Shown: one piece after another, positions 27,384 to 36,753 of the stretch
Layout: every line of letters starts with the position of its first letter
Position numbering within the stretch: position 1 is the first letter of the stretch
Assembly (NCBI GenBank): GCA_026126025.1
Contig: JAHCJZ010000001.1
Coordinates: 248,001 to 312,000, forward strand
Reading direction: 5' to 3'
DNA: 64,000 nt
DNA from: Bauldia sp.
GTDB taxonomy: Bacteria; Pseudomonadota; Alphaproteobacteria; Rhizobiales; Kaistiaceae
The notes under the pieces: model-generated
What the model saw: the letters and a program-made list of their open reading frames with translations, nothing else
What the model was told of the DNA's origin: nothing
The model's database searches: none
Program-made: the position numbers and the translations under genes

Positions 27384-28313
27384 TCAGGAAGTCGGCCGGC
27401 GGCTTTGCCGCGACCGCAGGTCGATCAGGCTGTCGGCGATGCCGAGGACGGCAAGGAGGATCAGCGACAGGCCGAAAAGGAGGACGAAGGCGTAGGCCAT
27501 CGCGAGGATGAAGCCGCGGCTGAGGCTGTCGCGGGTCAGCGCGTGGAGCGCGGCAAGCCCGACGAGCGCGAAGCCGAAGCCGAGTGCGCCGGCGAAGGCG
27601 CCCGCCGCATCGCCGATCGTGCCGGGGAGGAAGGCAAGCCCGGCCGCGACGAGGAAGAGCACGGCCGCGGCCGGCGGGAACTGCGTCGTCCACAGCGGCT
27701 CGCGCGTCCGCTTGAGGCGGCCGGAGGTTTCCGCGACCCGCGCGCCGAGATAGCCGTTGATCGCCAGCATCGCGAGCGCGCCCGCCGCGGTGGTGTAGGG
27801 CAGCACCGCGACATAGACCTTCATCAGGGTCTCGATCTGGTCGCGGTTGATCGGCGTCGGCGAGCCGGCGAGCCACGCCTGCATCGCGCTGACCGCCTCG
27901 GCGGTGAGGCGCTCGGCGTCGAAATCGGTGACGAGGCCGACGAGGATCAGCCCGAGGCCGACCATCACGCTCGCCTGCAGCAGCGCGCGGCCATAGGGGT
28001 ACCACTCGACCGTGCCGTCGGCGCGTTGCCGCGACAGGCCGAGGACGTAGGTGATCCACACCGTCGGCCCGGCGATGAGGACGAGCGCGGCAACGGCCGA
28101 TGCCGGCCCGGCCGCGAACGCGACGCCTGCGGTCACGGTGACCGCGCCGATCGCGGCGGCCAGCGGCCCGAACGCAAAGCCGGCGACCGCGAGGGGAAGG
28201 GGAGAGAGAATGAAGAGCGGGAAGGCAACGGCGGTCTGCGTCAGCAGCGCCGCCATCAGCAGCATCGCCGCCAGCCCGGCACCGACACCAACAGGGATCG
28301 TCGTCCGTGTCAT
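27384..28313 (-). CDS. DUF2232-family integral membrane protein
   Basis: A 309-residue protein with about eight hydrophobic helices, beginning with short polar residues then AGLAAMLLMAALLTQ. Helices span residues roughly 8-28, 35-100, 110-130, 175-195, 215-285. A conserved-looking FPLFILSPLPLAVAGFAFG stretch near residue 30 fits DUF2232, whose members typically lie between rpsR and rplI in alphaproteobacteria. Function is unknown. Related S-component-like folds suggest a transport role, but this is speculative. It is co-directional with rpsR (136-base gap containing an inverted repeat) and rplI. Confidence 0.82.
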   Translation of the reverse strand: MTRTTIPVGVGAGLAAMLLMAALLTQTAVAFPLFILSPLPLAVAGFAFGPLAAAIGAVTVTAGVAFAAGPASAVAALVLIAGPTVWITYVLGLSRQRADGTVEWYPYGRALLQASVMVGLGLILVGLVTDFDAERLTAEAVSAMQAWLAGSPTPINRDQIETLMKVYVAVLPYTTAAGALAMLAINGYLGARVAETSGRLKRTREPLWTTQFPPAAAVLFLVAAGLAFLPGTIGDAAGAFAGALGFGFALVGLAALHALTRDSLSRGFILAMAYAFVLLFGLSLILLAVLGIADSLIDLRSRQSRRPTS

Positions 28314-28397
28314 TCCCGCTGTCCCGTCCGCTGGACGGTTAGAGTCAGATCACGGGAGAACCCCGGTCTGGCCCAACCAACAAAGCCCGGCAGTCGG

Positions 28398-28446
28398 CAA
28401 TCGGCAGTAGGCAGTCGATCAACTCGCGATTGCCGACTGCCGATTG
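28398..28446. repeat. 20-bp imperfect inverted repeat between rpsR and the DUF2232 gene
   Basis: CAATCGGCAGTAGGCAGTCG (28398-28417) pairs with 28427-28446 with about 18 of 20 positions complementary, leaving a 9-base loop. The sequence is itself built from short direct copies of a CGGCAAT/CGGCAGT unit. It begins 4 bases after the rpsR stop. It could attenuate transcription into the membrane protein gene, or be a degenerate mobile repeat. Confidence 0.6.
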
Positions 28447-28449
28447 CCC

Positions 28450-28698
28450 CTACTTAATAAGATACGGCAGCAGCCCGAGGAAGCGCGCCCGCTTGATGGC
28501 GCGCGCGAGCTCGCGCTGCTTCTTGGCGGACACCGCTGTGATGCGCGACGGCACGATCTTGCCGCGCTCGGAAATATAGCGCTGCAGGAGCCGGACGTCC
28601 TTGTAGTCGATCTTCGGCGCGTTGGACCCCGACAGCGGGTCGCTCTTGCGGCGGCGGAAGAAGGGCCGACGGGTCGGCAGCTGGTTGATGTCGACCAT
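28450..28698 (-). CDS. rpsR: 30S ribosomal protein S18
   Basis: The 82-residue product has the complete S18 core: [12 protein letters not shown], then [39 protein letters not shown] and [11 protein letters not shown]. It binds the platform of the 30S subunit next to S6. Its ATG overlaps the rpsF stop by one base (TAATG), so S6 and S18 are translationally coupled, matching their heterodimer in the ribosome. Confidence 0.97.
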   Translation of the reverse strand: MVDINQLPTRRPFFRRRKSDPLSGSNAPKIDYKDVRLLQRYISERGKIVPSRITAVSAKKQRELARAIKRARFLGLLPYLIK

Positions 28699-29156
28699 TA
28701 TTCGCTCTCCTCGGCACCCTCTTCGCGGCGCGGCCGGTCGCGGCCGCCGCGATCGCGGTCGCGCCCGCCGCCGCCGAAGCCGCCGCGGCCACCGCGATCG
28801 TCACGTCCGCCGCGGTCGCCGCGATCGTCGCGGTCGCGCTTCTGCATCATCGCCGAAGGCTCGGTCTCGTGCTCGTCGACCCGCACCGTCAGGAAGCGCA
28901 GCACGTCCTCGTTGAGCGAGAGCTGGCGCTCCATCTCGGCGAGCGCCGCCGCCGGCGCGTCGATGTTGAGGAGCGCGTAGTGCGCCTTCCGGTTCTTGCG
29001 GATGCGGTAGGTGAGGGACTTGAGCCCCCAGAACTCCACCCGTCCGACCGTGCCGCCATTCTCGGTCAGCACCGACTTCATCTGGTCGACCAGCGCCTCG
29101 ACCTGCTGGCCGGAGACGTCCTGGCGCGCCAGAACCACATGCTCGTAAAGGGGCAT
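28698..29156 (-). CDS. rpsF: 30S ribosomal protein S6 with Arg/Gly/Asp-rich tail
   Basis: A 152-residue S6. The fold (residues 1-95) starts [15 protein letters not shown] and includes [26 protein letters not shown]. After about residue 105 comes a low-complexity tail of repeated [10 protein letters not shown] and GGRDRDRGG units, ending acidic (EEGAEESE). The ATG at 29156 was chosen by homology; upstream in-frame residues are not S6-like. In many bacteria the S6 tail is glutamylated by RimK; here the tail is RGG-like and could bind RNA. First gene of the rpsF-rpsR operon, divergent from fabD. Confidence 0.95.
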   Translation of the reverse strand: MPLYEHVVLARQDVSGQQVEALVDQMKSVLTENGGTVGRVEFWGLKSLTYRIRKNRKAHYALLNIDAPAAALAEMERQLSLNEDVLRFLTVRVDEHETEPSAMMQKRDRDDRGDRGGRDDRGGRGGFGGGGRDRDRGGRDRPRREEGAEESE

Positions 29157-29451
29157 CGTCTGCCTTTCCGTTTCGCCGGCGCCAAGCCTCACCGAAGCCC
29201 TTCGAGGGAAAGGCGGTCGGATCACTTCGAGAGCGGGAACACCGGAAGCCGGACCCCATGGTCCTGCGGCAACGCCGCCTTCCGTTCAGCCCCCGACCGG
29301 GTTGTGAGGCCGGCGTTATACGGCATCGCCGCCAGAACACAAGCGCCGGTAAAAGCCGTTGCCGCGCCTTGACAGTATGGCCTCGACCGGAAACAAGGCA
29401 CCCGTCGTTTCACCGGGCTCGTCGGAGCCCTCAAGGGTCGCCGCCACGTCG
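29157..29451. promoter_or_regulatory. Divergent promoter region rpsF / fabD
   Basis: This 295-base gap separates the ribosomal protein operon from the fatty-acid operon and must contain both promoters. I could not pick out clear -35 and -10 pairs, and no riboswitch or autoregulatory fold is obvious by eye. An in-frame upstream extension of fabD from 29359 looks non-homologous. Confidence 0.4.
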
Positions 29452-30408
29452 ATGACGGCAGCGTTCGTCTTCCCAGGACAGGGCAGCCAGAGCGTCGGCA
29501 TGGGCAAGGCCCTGGCCGATGCAAGTCCTGCCGCCGCCGCGGTTTTTGCCGAGGTGGACGAGGCGCTCGGCGAGAAGCTTTCGGCCACGATGTGGGACGG
29601 GCCGGAAGATGCCCTGACCCTGACCCGGAACGCGCAGCCGGCGCTGATGGCGGTCAGCATCGCGGCGGTCCGCGCCGTCGGCGAGCGCTTCGGCCCGCTC
29701 GACGGCCTCGCCGCGTATCTCGCCGGCCATTCGCTCGGCGAATATTCCGCGCTTGCCGCGGCGGGCAGCCTGTCGCTGGCCGACACCGCGCGGCTCCTGC
29801 GCCTTCGCGGCGACGCCATGCAGCGCGCGGTTCCGGCCGGGGCGGGCGGCATGGCCGCGGTGATCGGGCTCGATCCGGCCGAGGTCCGCGCCGTCGCGGA
29901 AGCCGCCGCCGAAGGCGAGGTCTGCGCGGTCGCCAACGACAATGGCGGCGGGCAACTGGTCCTTTCCGGCAGCGCGGCGGCGATCGCGCGCGCCATCGAT
30001 CTTGCAAAGGCCCGCGGTGCGAAGCGGGTGGTGCCGCTGCCGGTCAGCGCGCCGTTTCACTGCCGGCTGATGGCGCCGGCGGCCGAGGAGATGGCCGAGG
30101 CGCTGTCGAAGGTGAGCATCGCCGCGCCGTCGGTGCCGGTGGTCGCGAACGTCACCGCCCGGCCCTATGCCGACGTGGTGGAGATCCGCAGCCGGCTGGT
30201 CGAGCAGGTGACCGGCATGGTCCGCTGGCGGGAGTCGGTCGACTGGATGGCGGCGGCGGGCGTCGACCGCTTCGTCGAGGTCGGGTCCGGCAAGGTGCTG
30301 GCTGGTCTCATCCGTCGCATTGCCGCGAATGTCGAAACAGTGTCCGTTGGCGCGCCCGGCGACCTCGACGGGCTCGCGGAACGCCTCAAGGGGGTAGGGA
30401 ACGCATGA
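29452..30408 (+). CDS. fabD: Malonyl-CoA:ACP transacylase
   Basis: Loads malonate onto acyl carrier protein for fatty-acid elongation; cytosolic. From the ATG at 29452 it is 318 residues. It starts AFVFPGQGSQSVGMG, has the nucleophile Ser94 in GHSLGEYSA, and the catalytic His in PVSAPFHCRLM, followed by the family segment MVRWRESVDWM. The longer frame from 29359 is rejected because it lacks homology. Its stop overlaps the fabG start (ATGA). First gene of fabD-fabG-acpP-fabF. Confidence 0.96.
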   Translation: MTAAFVFPGQGSQSVGMGKALADASPAAAAVFAEVDEALGEKLSATMWDGPEDALTLTRNAQPALMAVSIAAVRAVGERFGPLDGLAAYLAGHSLGEYSALAAAGSLSLADTARLLRLRGDAMQRAVPAGAGGMAAVIGLDPAEVRAVAEAAAEGEVCAVANDNGGGQLVLSGSAAAIARAIDLAKARGAKRVVPLPVSAPFHCRLMAPAAEEMAEALSKVSIAAPSVPVVANVTARPYADVVEIRSRLVEQVTGMVRWRESVDWMAAAGVDRFVEVGSGKVLAGLIRRIAANVETVSVGAPGDLDGLAERLKGVGNA

Positions 30409-31154
30409 CGACGGGCGGGATGTTCGACCTCAGCGGCAAGGTAGCGCTGGTCACCGGCGCCACCGGCGGCATCGGCGGCAGCATCGCGCGCGCCTTGCAT
30501 CGGCAGGGCGCCATGCTCGCCCTTTCCGGGACACGCCGCGAGGCGCTGGAGACGATGTGCGCCGCGTTCCCCGATCGCTGCGGCGCGTTTCCGTGCAACC
30601 TCACCGACCACGCCGACGCCGACACGCTGATCCCGGCGGTCGAGGCGGCGTTCGGCCGGGTCGACATCCTCGTCAACAATGCCGGCATCACCCGCGACGG
30701 CCTCCTGATCCGCCTCTCCGACCAGGATTGGGATGACGTCATCGCCCTCAACCTCACCGCGGCGTTCCGGCTTACCCGCGCCGCGATGCGCGGCATGCTG
30801 AAGCGCCGCTACGGCCGCATCATTTCGATCTCCTCGGTGATCGGCATCGCCGGCAATCCCGGCCAGGCCAATTATGCCGCCGCCAAGGCGGGGCTGATGG
30901 GGATGACCCGCGTCCTCGCCAAGGAAGTCGCCAGCCGCTCGATCACCGCGAACTGCGTCGCGCCGGGGTATATCGATACGCCGATGACCAGCGAGCTCAA
31001 CGAGAAGCAGGTCGCCGCCATCATGAAGGACGTGCCGTCCGACCGGCTCGGCACCCCCGACGAGGTCGCGGCGGCGGTCGTCTACCTCGCCAGCGACGAG
31101 GCGGCCTATGTCACCGGCCAGACGCTCGAGGTGAATGGCGGCATGCACATGTAG
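30405..31154 (+). CDS. fabG: 3-oxoacyl-ACP reductase
   Basis: NADPH-dependent SDR that reduces 3-oxoacyl-ACP in the fatty-acid cycle. The 249-residue enzyme has VALVTGATGGIGGSIA, LVNNAGITRDGLL, the catalytic serine in IISISSVIGIAGNPGQ, YAAAKAGL with the Tyr-Lys pair, and ends TLEVNGGMHM, the canonical FabG end. It is translationally coupled to fabD by a 4-base overlap. 262 bases separate it from acpP, where I see no gene. Confidence 0.96.
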   Translation: MTTGGMFDLSGKVALVTGATGGIGGSIARALHRQGAMLALSGTRREALETMCAAFPDRCGAFPCNLTDHADADTLIPAVEAAFGRVDILVNNAGITRDGLLIRLSDQDWDDVIALNLTAAFRLTRAAMRGMLKRRYGRIISISSVIGIAGNPGQANYAAAKAGLMGMTRVLAKEVASRSITANCVAPGYIDTPMTSELNEKQVAAIMKDVPSDRLGTPDEVAAAVVYLASDEAAYVTGQTLEVNGGMHM

Positions 31155-31416
31155 GCTTCGGCCGGGGAACCGGGACCGGCGGCGGGGCGCCCGTCTAGGC
31201 AAGCGGTGCGAAGGTGTGCTACCAGCCGCGCGCCGGACGCCGGCGCCTCCGGAAGGGGTCGCGCGGCTTCGCGACCGGCAAGCGCGATGCGCTCCCGTCA
31301 GCCCGCTGTTTTCGGTTTTGCTCGGTCAGCACATTCGCTAGGAATGCCGCGGGTCACTGGACGCGCGCCGAGCGATTCTGGTTCAATCTGTTGAGGCAAT
31401 CGAGGTTTATCGGACA

Positions 31417-31653
31417 ATGAGCGATATCGCTGATCGAGTGAAGAAGATCGTCGTCGAGCATCTCGGCGTCGAGCCGGAGAAGGTGGTCGACAATGCCAGC
31501 TTCATCGACGATCTCGGCGCTGACAGTCTCGACACGGTCGAGCTCGTGATGGCCTTCGAGGAAGAGTTCGGCGTGGAGATTCCGGACGATGCGGCCGAGA
31601 CGATCCTGACGGTCGGCGACGCCGTCACCTTCCTGAAGAAGGCCTCGGGCTGA
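31417..31653 (+). CDS. acpP: Acyl carrier protein
   Basis: A 78-residue acidic helical protein that carries growing acyl chains. The phosphopantetheine site is Ser37 in [19 protein letters not shown], which is the classic motif. The start [12 protein letters not shown] is standard. A 262-base upstream region suggests a separate, strong promoter in addition to read-through from fabG, as known for acpP in other bacteria. Confidence 0.98.
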   Translation: MSDIADRVKKIVVEHLGVEPEKVVDNASFIDDLGADSLDTVELVMAFEEEFGVEIPDDAAETILTVGDAVTFLKKASG

Positions 31654-31715
31654 TCGGGCCCCGCGCGCGCCGCGTCGGTAGCGGCCGCCGCCCGACCGAC
31701 CGCTGAAGACCCAGA

Positions 31716-32981
31716 ATGAGGCGCGTTGTCATCACCGGCCTTGGCATGGTCACACCGCTCGGTTGCGGTGTCGAACCGACATGGCAAAGGCTGATCGCCG
31801 GCGAGAGCGGCGCCCGCCGGGTGACCGATTTCCAGGTCGACGACATCGCCTGCCACATCGCGTTCCAGATCCCCAAGGGGCCGGGCTCCGAGGGGAAGTT
31901 CGATCCCGACGAGTGGATGGAGCCGAAGGAACAGCGCAAGGTCGACGACTTCATCATCTATGCGATGGCCGCCGCCGACCAGGCGATCGCCGATTCCGGC
32001 TGGCGTCCCGCCTCCTATGACGACCAGATCGCCACCGGCGTCCTGATCGGCTCCGGTATCGGCGGCCTGCAGGGCATCGAATCGACCTCGCTCCTCCTCG
32101 CCGAGAAGGGGCCGCGGCGCGTCAGCCCGTTCTTCATTCCCGGCAGGCTCATCAATCTCGCCTCCGGGCAGGTTTCGATCCGTCACGGCCTCAAGGGACC
32201 GAACCATTCGGTGGTCACGGCCTGCTCGACAGGCTCGCACGCCATTGGCGACGCGGCGCGGCTGATCGCGCTCGGCGACGCCGAGGTGATGGTAGCCGGC
32301 GGCGCCGAATCCCCGGTCTGCCGCCTCGCGATGGCGGGCTTCGCCGCCTGCAAGGCGCTCTCGACCGGCTTCAACGACGAGCCCACCAGGGCGTCGCGCC
32401 CCTATGACAGGGACCGCGACGGCTTCGTCATGGGCGAGGGCGCCGGCGTGGTGGTGCTCGAGGAGCTCGACCATGCGCTCGCCCGCGGTGCGAAAATCTA
32501 CGGCGAGGTCATCGGCTACGGCCTTTCCGGCGACGCGTTCCACATCACCGCGCCCGAGCCGATGGGCGACGGCGCCTATCGCTGCATGAAGGCGGCGATC
32601 AAGCGCGCCGGCATCGAACCGTCGGAAATCGACTATATCAACGCCCACGGCACCTCGACGCCGATGGGCGACGAGATCGAGCTCAACGCCGTCGAGCGGA
32701 TCGTCGGCGACGCGGCGGAGACGATCTCGATGTCGTCCACCAAGTCGGCGACCGGGCATCTCCTCGGTGCGGCCGGTGCGGTCGAGGCTATCTTCTCGCT
32801 CCTCGCTATCCGCGACCAGGTCGTGCCGCCGACCCTCAACCTCGACAATCCCTCGGTCAGCACGAAGCTGGACCTCGTTCCCCACAGGGCGCGCCAGCGC
32901 AAGGTTGACGTGGCGCTGTCGAATTCGTTCGGTTTCGGCGGAACGAACGCTTCGCTGGTGTTCCGGCGCTACGCGGCCTGA
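31716..32981 (+). CDS. fabF: 3-oxoacyl-ACP synthase II
   Basis: Condenses acyl-ACP with malonyl-ACP. The 421-residue protein has the KAS II layout: RRVVITGLGMVTPLG, nucleophile Cys170 in VTACSTGSHAIGDA, catalytic histidines in NAHGTSTPMGD and SATGHLLGAAGAVE, and the end NSFGFGGTNASLVFRRY. Located 62 bases after acpP. Part of the fabD-fabG-acpP-fabF cluster; likely key for cis-vaccenate elongation and temperature control of membrane fluidity, as known for FabF. Confidence 0.97.
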   Translation: MRRVVITGLGMVTPLGCGVEPTWQRLIAGESGARRVTDFQVDDIACHIAFQIPKGPGSEGKFDPDEWMEPKEQRKVDDFIIYAMAAADQAIADSGWRPASYDDQIATGVLIGSGIGGLQGIESTSLLLAEKGPRRVSPFFIPGRLINLASGQVSIRHGLKGPNHSVVTACSTGSHAIGDAARLIALGDAEVMVAGGAESPVCRLAMAGFAACKALSTGFNDEPTRASRPYDRDRDGFVMGEGAGVVVLEELDHALARGAKIYGEVIGYGLSGDAFHITAPEPMGDGAYRCMKAAIKRAGIEPSEIDYINAHGTSTPMGDEIELNAVERIVGDAAETISMSSTKSATGHLLGAAGAVEAIFSLLAIRDQVVPPTLNLDNPSVSTKLDLVPHRARQRKVDVALSNSFGFGGTNASLVFRRYAA

Positions 32982-33063
32982 CAGTTCGGGCTTGCCCTAA
33001 TGTCGGTCGAATTGCATGGTCCACCGAACCGCGGCGCTCGGGGGCGTATGGGCAGGGTCTCGT

Positions 33064-34296
33064 ATGAATGATCTGAGCGACGGTGGTGGTGCGACCGAGG
33101 CCGTTGGCGGCCGTTCGTCGCGTCGGCCGCTCTCGCCGCGGAGCGCCCGCGAGCTGCTTCAGCCCGAGCAGGTGCCGCCGCCGCCGGTCCGTTCGCGCGC
33201 CGCCCGCCACCCGCTGGTGGTGTTCTTCAACTTCTTCATCACCGTCGCCGTCGTCGCCGTTCTCATCATCGGCGGCATCGCGCTCTACGCCAAGGTGCAG
33301 TTCGACCGCGACGGGCCGTTGACCGCGACACGGGTCATCGAGGTTTCGCCCGGCGACGGCGTCAGCGACATCTCCGAGAACCTGCAGAATCTCGGCATCA
33401 TCACCAATCGCTGGGTGTTCCGCGCCGGCGTCACGCTCTACGGCGCGGAGGGCAGCCTGCAGGCCGGCGAGTATCTGATCCCGGCGCAGGCGAGCATGCG
33501 CGAGATCGTCGACATCCTCGTCTCGGGCCAGGCCATCGTCTACAACATCACCATTCCCGAGGGCCTGACGAGCTACCAGATCGTCCAGCGGCTCCTCGCC
33601 GACGAGACCCTGACCGGCGAGATCGCGCAGATTCCCCCGGAGGGCTCGCTTCTCCCCGACACCTACCGCTTCAATCGCGGCGAGAGCCGGCAGGCGATCA
33701 TCGACCGCATGATGCGCGAGCGCGACCGCGTCGTCGCCGACATCTGGAGCCGCCGCGTCGAGGGCCTGCCGATCTCGACCCCGGCCGAGCTGGTGACGCT
33801 GGCGTCGATCGTGGAGAAGGAGACCGGCATTGCCGACGAGCGCAGCCGCGTCGCGGCGGTGTTCATCAACCGCCTCCGCCTCGACATGCGCCTCCAGGCC
33901 GACCCGACGGTGGTCTACGGCATCTGGGGCGGCCAGGGCATGCCGGCGAACCGCATCGGGCTGACCACGGCCGAGGTCAACCGGCCGACCGAGTACAACA
34001 CCTACACCATCGCCGGCCTGCCGCCGGGGCCGATCGCCAACCCCGGCCGCGCCGCGCTCGAAGCCGTCGCCAATCCGTCGCGCACTAACGACCTCTATTT
34101 CGTCGCCGACGGCACCGGCGGCCACGCCTTCGCCTCGACGCTCGACGAGCACAACCGCAACGTCGCCCGCTACCGGCAGATCCAGGCCGACGCGGCCGCC
34201 GCAGCGGCGGCCCGTGCGGCGGAAGAAGCCGCCCGGTCGGAAGAGGCCGAAGCGGCCGAGGACGACGAGGCGTCCGCGGAAGAGGCGGCGGACTAG
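33064..34296 (+). CDS. mltG: Endolytic murein transglycosylase MltG
   Basis: Cuts nascent glycan strands at the inner membrane and sets chain length. The 410-residue protein has a charged N-terminus, one membrane helix (about residues 55-80), the LysM-like GDGVSDISENLQNLGII region, and the YceG catalytic domain with the Glu in ASIVEKETG followed by RSRVAAVFINRLRLDMRLQADPTV (family motif, catalytic Glu is the first E of EKE). The last 40 residues are Ala/Glu-rich and probably disordered. The ATG at 33064 was chosen; 16 residues upstream in frame are not conserved. It follows fabF and precedes yicC. Confidence 0.94.
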   Translation: MNDLSDGGGATEAVGGRSSRRPLSPRSARELLQPEQVPPPPVRSRAARHPLVVFFNFFITVAVVAVLIIGGIALYAKVQFDRDGPLTATRVIEVSPGDGVSDISENLQNLGIITNRWVFRAGVTLYGAEGSLQAGEYLIPAQASMREIVDILVSGQAIVYNITIPEGLTSYQIVQRLLADETLTGEIAQIPPEGSLLPDTYRFNRGESRQAIIDRMMRERDRVVADIWSRRVEGLPISTPAELVTLASIVEKETGIADERSRVAAVFINRLRLDMRLQADPTVVYGIWGGQGMPANRIGLTTAEVNRPTEYNTYTIAGLPPGPIANPGRAALEAVANPSRTNDLYFVADGTGGHAFASTLDEHNRNVARYRQIQADAAAAAAARAAEEAARSEEAEAAEDDEASAEEAAD

Positions 34297-34373
34297 GCGC
34301 GGCGGCGGTTGAGCCGCCGGCTCCGCCGCCTTACTGTCCCCCGCGCCCCGAATCCCTCTTGCCGCGAGCCCGG

Positions 34374-35264
34374 ATGGCCCCGCAAGTCCTTCGCAGCATG
34401 ACCGGATTCGCCCGGGCCGACGGCGCCGGCCCCGGCTGCCGGTGGAGCTGGGAGCTGCGCAGCGTCAACGGCAAGGGCCTGGACCTGCGTTTCCGCGGCC
34501 CGCCGGGCTTCGACGACCTCGAGGCCGCCCTTCGCGAACGGGCCGCGGCGCGGTTCAGCCGGGGCACCATCCAGGCGACGCTGACGCTCGACCGCGAGGT
34601 CGCCGCCTCCACCGTCACCGTCAACCAGCAGGCGCTCGATCAGCTCGTTGCGGCGGCCGAGGCGGTGCGGCAGCGCACGGGCGGCCCGCCGGTGGCGGTC
34701 GAGCAGCTCCTCGCCGTCCGCGGCGTCGTCGACATCGTGGAAGGCGAGGGAGAGCGGAGCGAGGCGCTGGTCGCCTCGCTGCTGGTGAGCCTCGACGAGG
34801 CGCTGGAGAAGCTCGGCGCGATGCGGGCGGCCGAGGGCGCCGCGATCGGCGCGATGCTGGAGCTCCGCCTCGCCCGCATTGCCGACCTTGCCGACGAGGC
34901 CGACGCCAATCCCGCCCGCACCGCCGAGGCCATCCGCGCGCGCCTTGCCGAGCAGGTAAGCACGCTCCTCGGCGCGGCGCCGGCGCTCGATCCGGCGCGG
35001 CTTCACCAGGAGGCGGTGATGCTGGCGACCCGTGCCGACATCGCCGAGGAGATCGACCGCCTCCGCGCCCACGTCATCGCCGCGCGGGCGCTGCTCGCCG
35101 ACGGCGGTCCGGTCGGCCGCAAGCTCGACTTCCTGGCGCAGGAGTTCAACCGCGAGACCAACACGCTCTGCGCCAAGGCCAACGACAAGAGCCTCACCGC
35201 GACCGGGCTGGAGCTGAAGGCGGTCGTCGACCAGCTCCGCGAGCAGATCCAGAACCTGGAATAG
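34374..35264 (+). CDS. YicC-family endoribonuclease
   Basis: A 296-residue YicC/YloC protein. The N-terminus has the marker [12 protein letters not shown], followed by [21 protein letters not shown]; the C-terminal DUF1732 region includes [24 protein letters not shown]. Family members are endoribonucleases that affect stationary-phase growth and RNA turnover. The ATG at 34374 keeps five residues before LRSMTGFA, consistent with relatives. It is 2 bases upstream of gmk, an arrangement that is conserved widely (mltG-yicC-gmk). Confidence 0.92.
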   Translation: MAPQVLRSMTGFARADGAGPGCRWSWELRSVNGKGLDLRFRGPPGFDDLEAALRERAAARFSRGTIQATLTLDREVAASTVTVNQQALDQLVAAAEAVRQRTGGPPVAVEQLLAVRGVVDIVEGEGERSEALVASLLVSLDEALEKLGAMRAAEGAAIGAMLELRLARIADLADEADANPARTAEAIRARLAEQVSTLLGAAPALDPARLHQEAVMLATRADIAEEIDRLRAHVIAARALLADGGPVGRKLDFLAQEFNRETNTLCAKANDKSLTATGLELKAVVDQLREQIQNLE

Positions 35265-35266
35265 CG

Positions 35267-35917
35267 ATGGCCGACACCGCGCCCGCCGACACCATCGCCC
35301 GCCGCGGCTTCATGCTGGTGCTGTCCTCGCCCTCGGGCGCGGGGAAGTCGACGCTGACGCGCGCGCTGCTCAAGCCGGGCTCGGGCCTCGAGCTCTCGAT
35401 CTCGGTCACCACCCGCGCGCGGCGGCACAGCGAGATCGAAGACGTCCACTACCGCTTCATCGACCAGAAGCGCTTCGACCGGATGCGCGACGCCGGCGAG
35501 CTCCTCGAATGGGCCGAGGTGCACGGCAATTGCTACGCGACGCCGCGCGAGCCGGTCGAGGCGGCGCTTGCTGCCGGGCGCGACGTCCTCTTCGACATCG
35601 ACTGGCAGGGGACGCGCCAGCTGGCCGAGAAGATGGCGGACGACCTCGCCCGGGTCTTCATCCTGCCGCCCTCGATGGCCGAGCTCAGGGCGCGGCTCGA
35701 CCGCCGCGCCGAGGATCCGCCCGAGGTGATCGCCCGCCGCCTCGCCGCCGCACGCGACGAGATCGCGCACTGGGACGAATACGACTACGTCCTCGTCAAT
35801 GACGATTTGCAGCGCTCGCTGGAGGCGGTCCAGGCCATCATCGCCGCGGAACGCCTCAAGCGCGCCCGCCAGCCCGGCCTCCCCGCCTTCGTCGACGGCC
35901 TCCTCTCGGAGCCCTAG
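35267..35917 (+). CDS. gmk: Guanylate kinase
   Basis: Phosphorylates GMP to GDP. A 216-residue protein with P-loop [14 protein letters not shown] (residues 20-33), [18 protein letters not shown] (GMP-binding site), [10 protein letters not shown] and [10 protein letters not shown] motifs, complete and of normal length. It continues the guanine nucleotide theme of guaB and guaA elsewhere in the window. The last 4 bases overlap the end of rsmA, which is convergent. Confidence 0.97.
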   Translation: MADTAPADTIARRGFMLVLSSPSGAGKSTLTRALLKPGSGLELSISVTTRARRHSEIEDVHYRFIDQKRFDRMRDAGELLEWAEVHGNCYATPREPVEAALAAGRDVLFDIDWQGTRQLAEKMADDLARVFILPPSMAELRARLDRRAEDPPEVIARRLAAARDEIAHWDEYDYVLVNDDLQRSLEAVQAIIAAERLKRARQPGLPAFVDGLLSEP

Positions 35918-36753
35918 CCCCGCCCATCCAGGGCGTTCGCCAGCGCCACGAAGCCGGCGATGTCGATCTCCTCGGCGCGTTTCGTTTCGGCGATGCCGGC
36001 TGCGGCCAGGAGCGGCAGCGGGTCGACGCCGAGGGAGCGGAGGCTCTGCCGCAGCATCTTGCGGCGCTGGCCGAAAGCGGCGCCCGTCACGCGCTCCAGC
36101 GTTGCCGTGCGGCACGGCAGCGGCGCGGCGCGCGGCAGGAGCCGGACGACGGAGGACGTCACCTTCGGCGCGGGCGTGAAGGCGCGGGGGTCGACGTCGA
36201 ACATCATGCGCGCCTCGGTGCGCCAGCCGGCGAGGACGCCGAGCCGGCCATAGGCCGCCGCGCCCGGCTGCGCCACGATGCGCTGCGCGACCTCGCGCTG
36301 GAACATCAGCGTCAGCGACTCCCACACCGGCGGCCACGGCTCCATCACGAGCCAGCGTATCAGGAGCGGCGTCGCGATATTGTAGGGGAGGTTGGCGACG
36401 ACCTTGAGCGGCCCCGGCGCGAGCGCGCGAAGATCGACGTTGAGCGCGTCGTCGGCGACGATCTCCAGCCGCCCGGGGTACGCCGCGGCGATCGCGGCGA
36501 GCGCCGCAAGGCACCGCTCGTCCTTCTCGATCGCGATGACCCGCGCCGCGCCTTCGCCGAGCAGCGCCCGCGTCAGCCCGCCAGGCCCGGGGCCGACCTC
36601 GACGACGGTGGCGCCGTCAAGCGCCCCCGCCGCGCGGGCGATGCGCCCGGTGAGGTTGAGGTCGAGGAGGAAGTTCTGGCCGAGGGATTTCCGCGCCGCG
36701 AGGCCGTGACGGGCGATGACCTCACGGAGCGGCGGCAGGCCGTCCGCCGTCAC
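35914..36753 (-). CDS. rsmA: 16S rRNA (adenine1518/1519-N6) dimethyltransferase
   Basis: Adds four methyl groups to two adjacent adenines near the 3' end of 16S rRNA; also known as KsgA. The 279-residue protein has [10 protein letters not shown], the SAM motif [16 protein letters not shown], and the catalytic [13 protein letters not shown]. It starts with GTG at 36753 overlapping the pdxA stop (GTGA), and is the last gene of the lptF-to-rsmA chain. The overlap with gmk at the 3' end is 4 bases. Confidence 0.96.
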   Translation of the reverse strand: MTADGLPPLREVIARHGLAARKSLGQNFLLDLNLTGRIARAAGALDGATVVEVGPGPGGLTRALLGEGAARVIAIEKDERCLAALAAIAAAYPGRLEIVADDALNVDLRALAPGPLKVVANLPYNIATPLLIRWLVMEPWPPVWESLTLMFQREVAQRIVAQPGAAAYGRLGVLAGWRTEARMMFDVDPRAFTPAPKVTSSVVRLLPRAAPLPCRTATLERVTGAAFGQRRKMLRQSLRSLGVDPLPLLAAAGIAETKRAEEIDIAGFVALANALDGRG

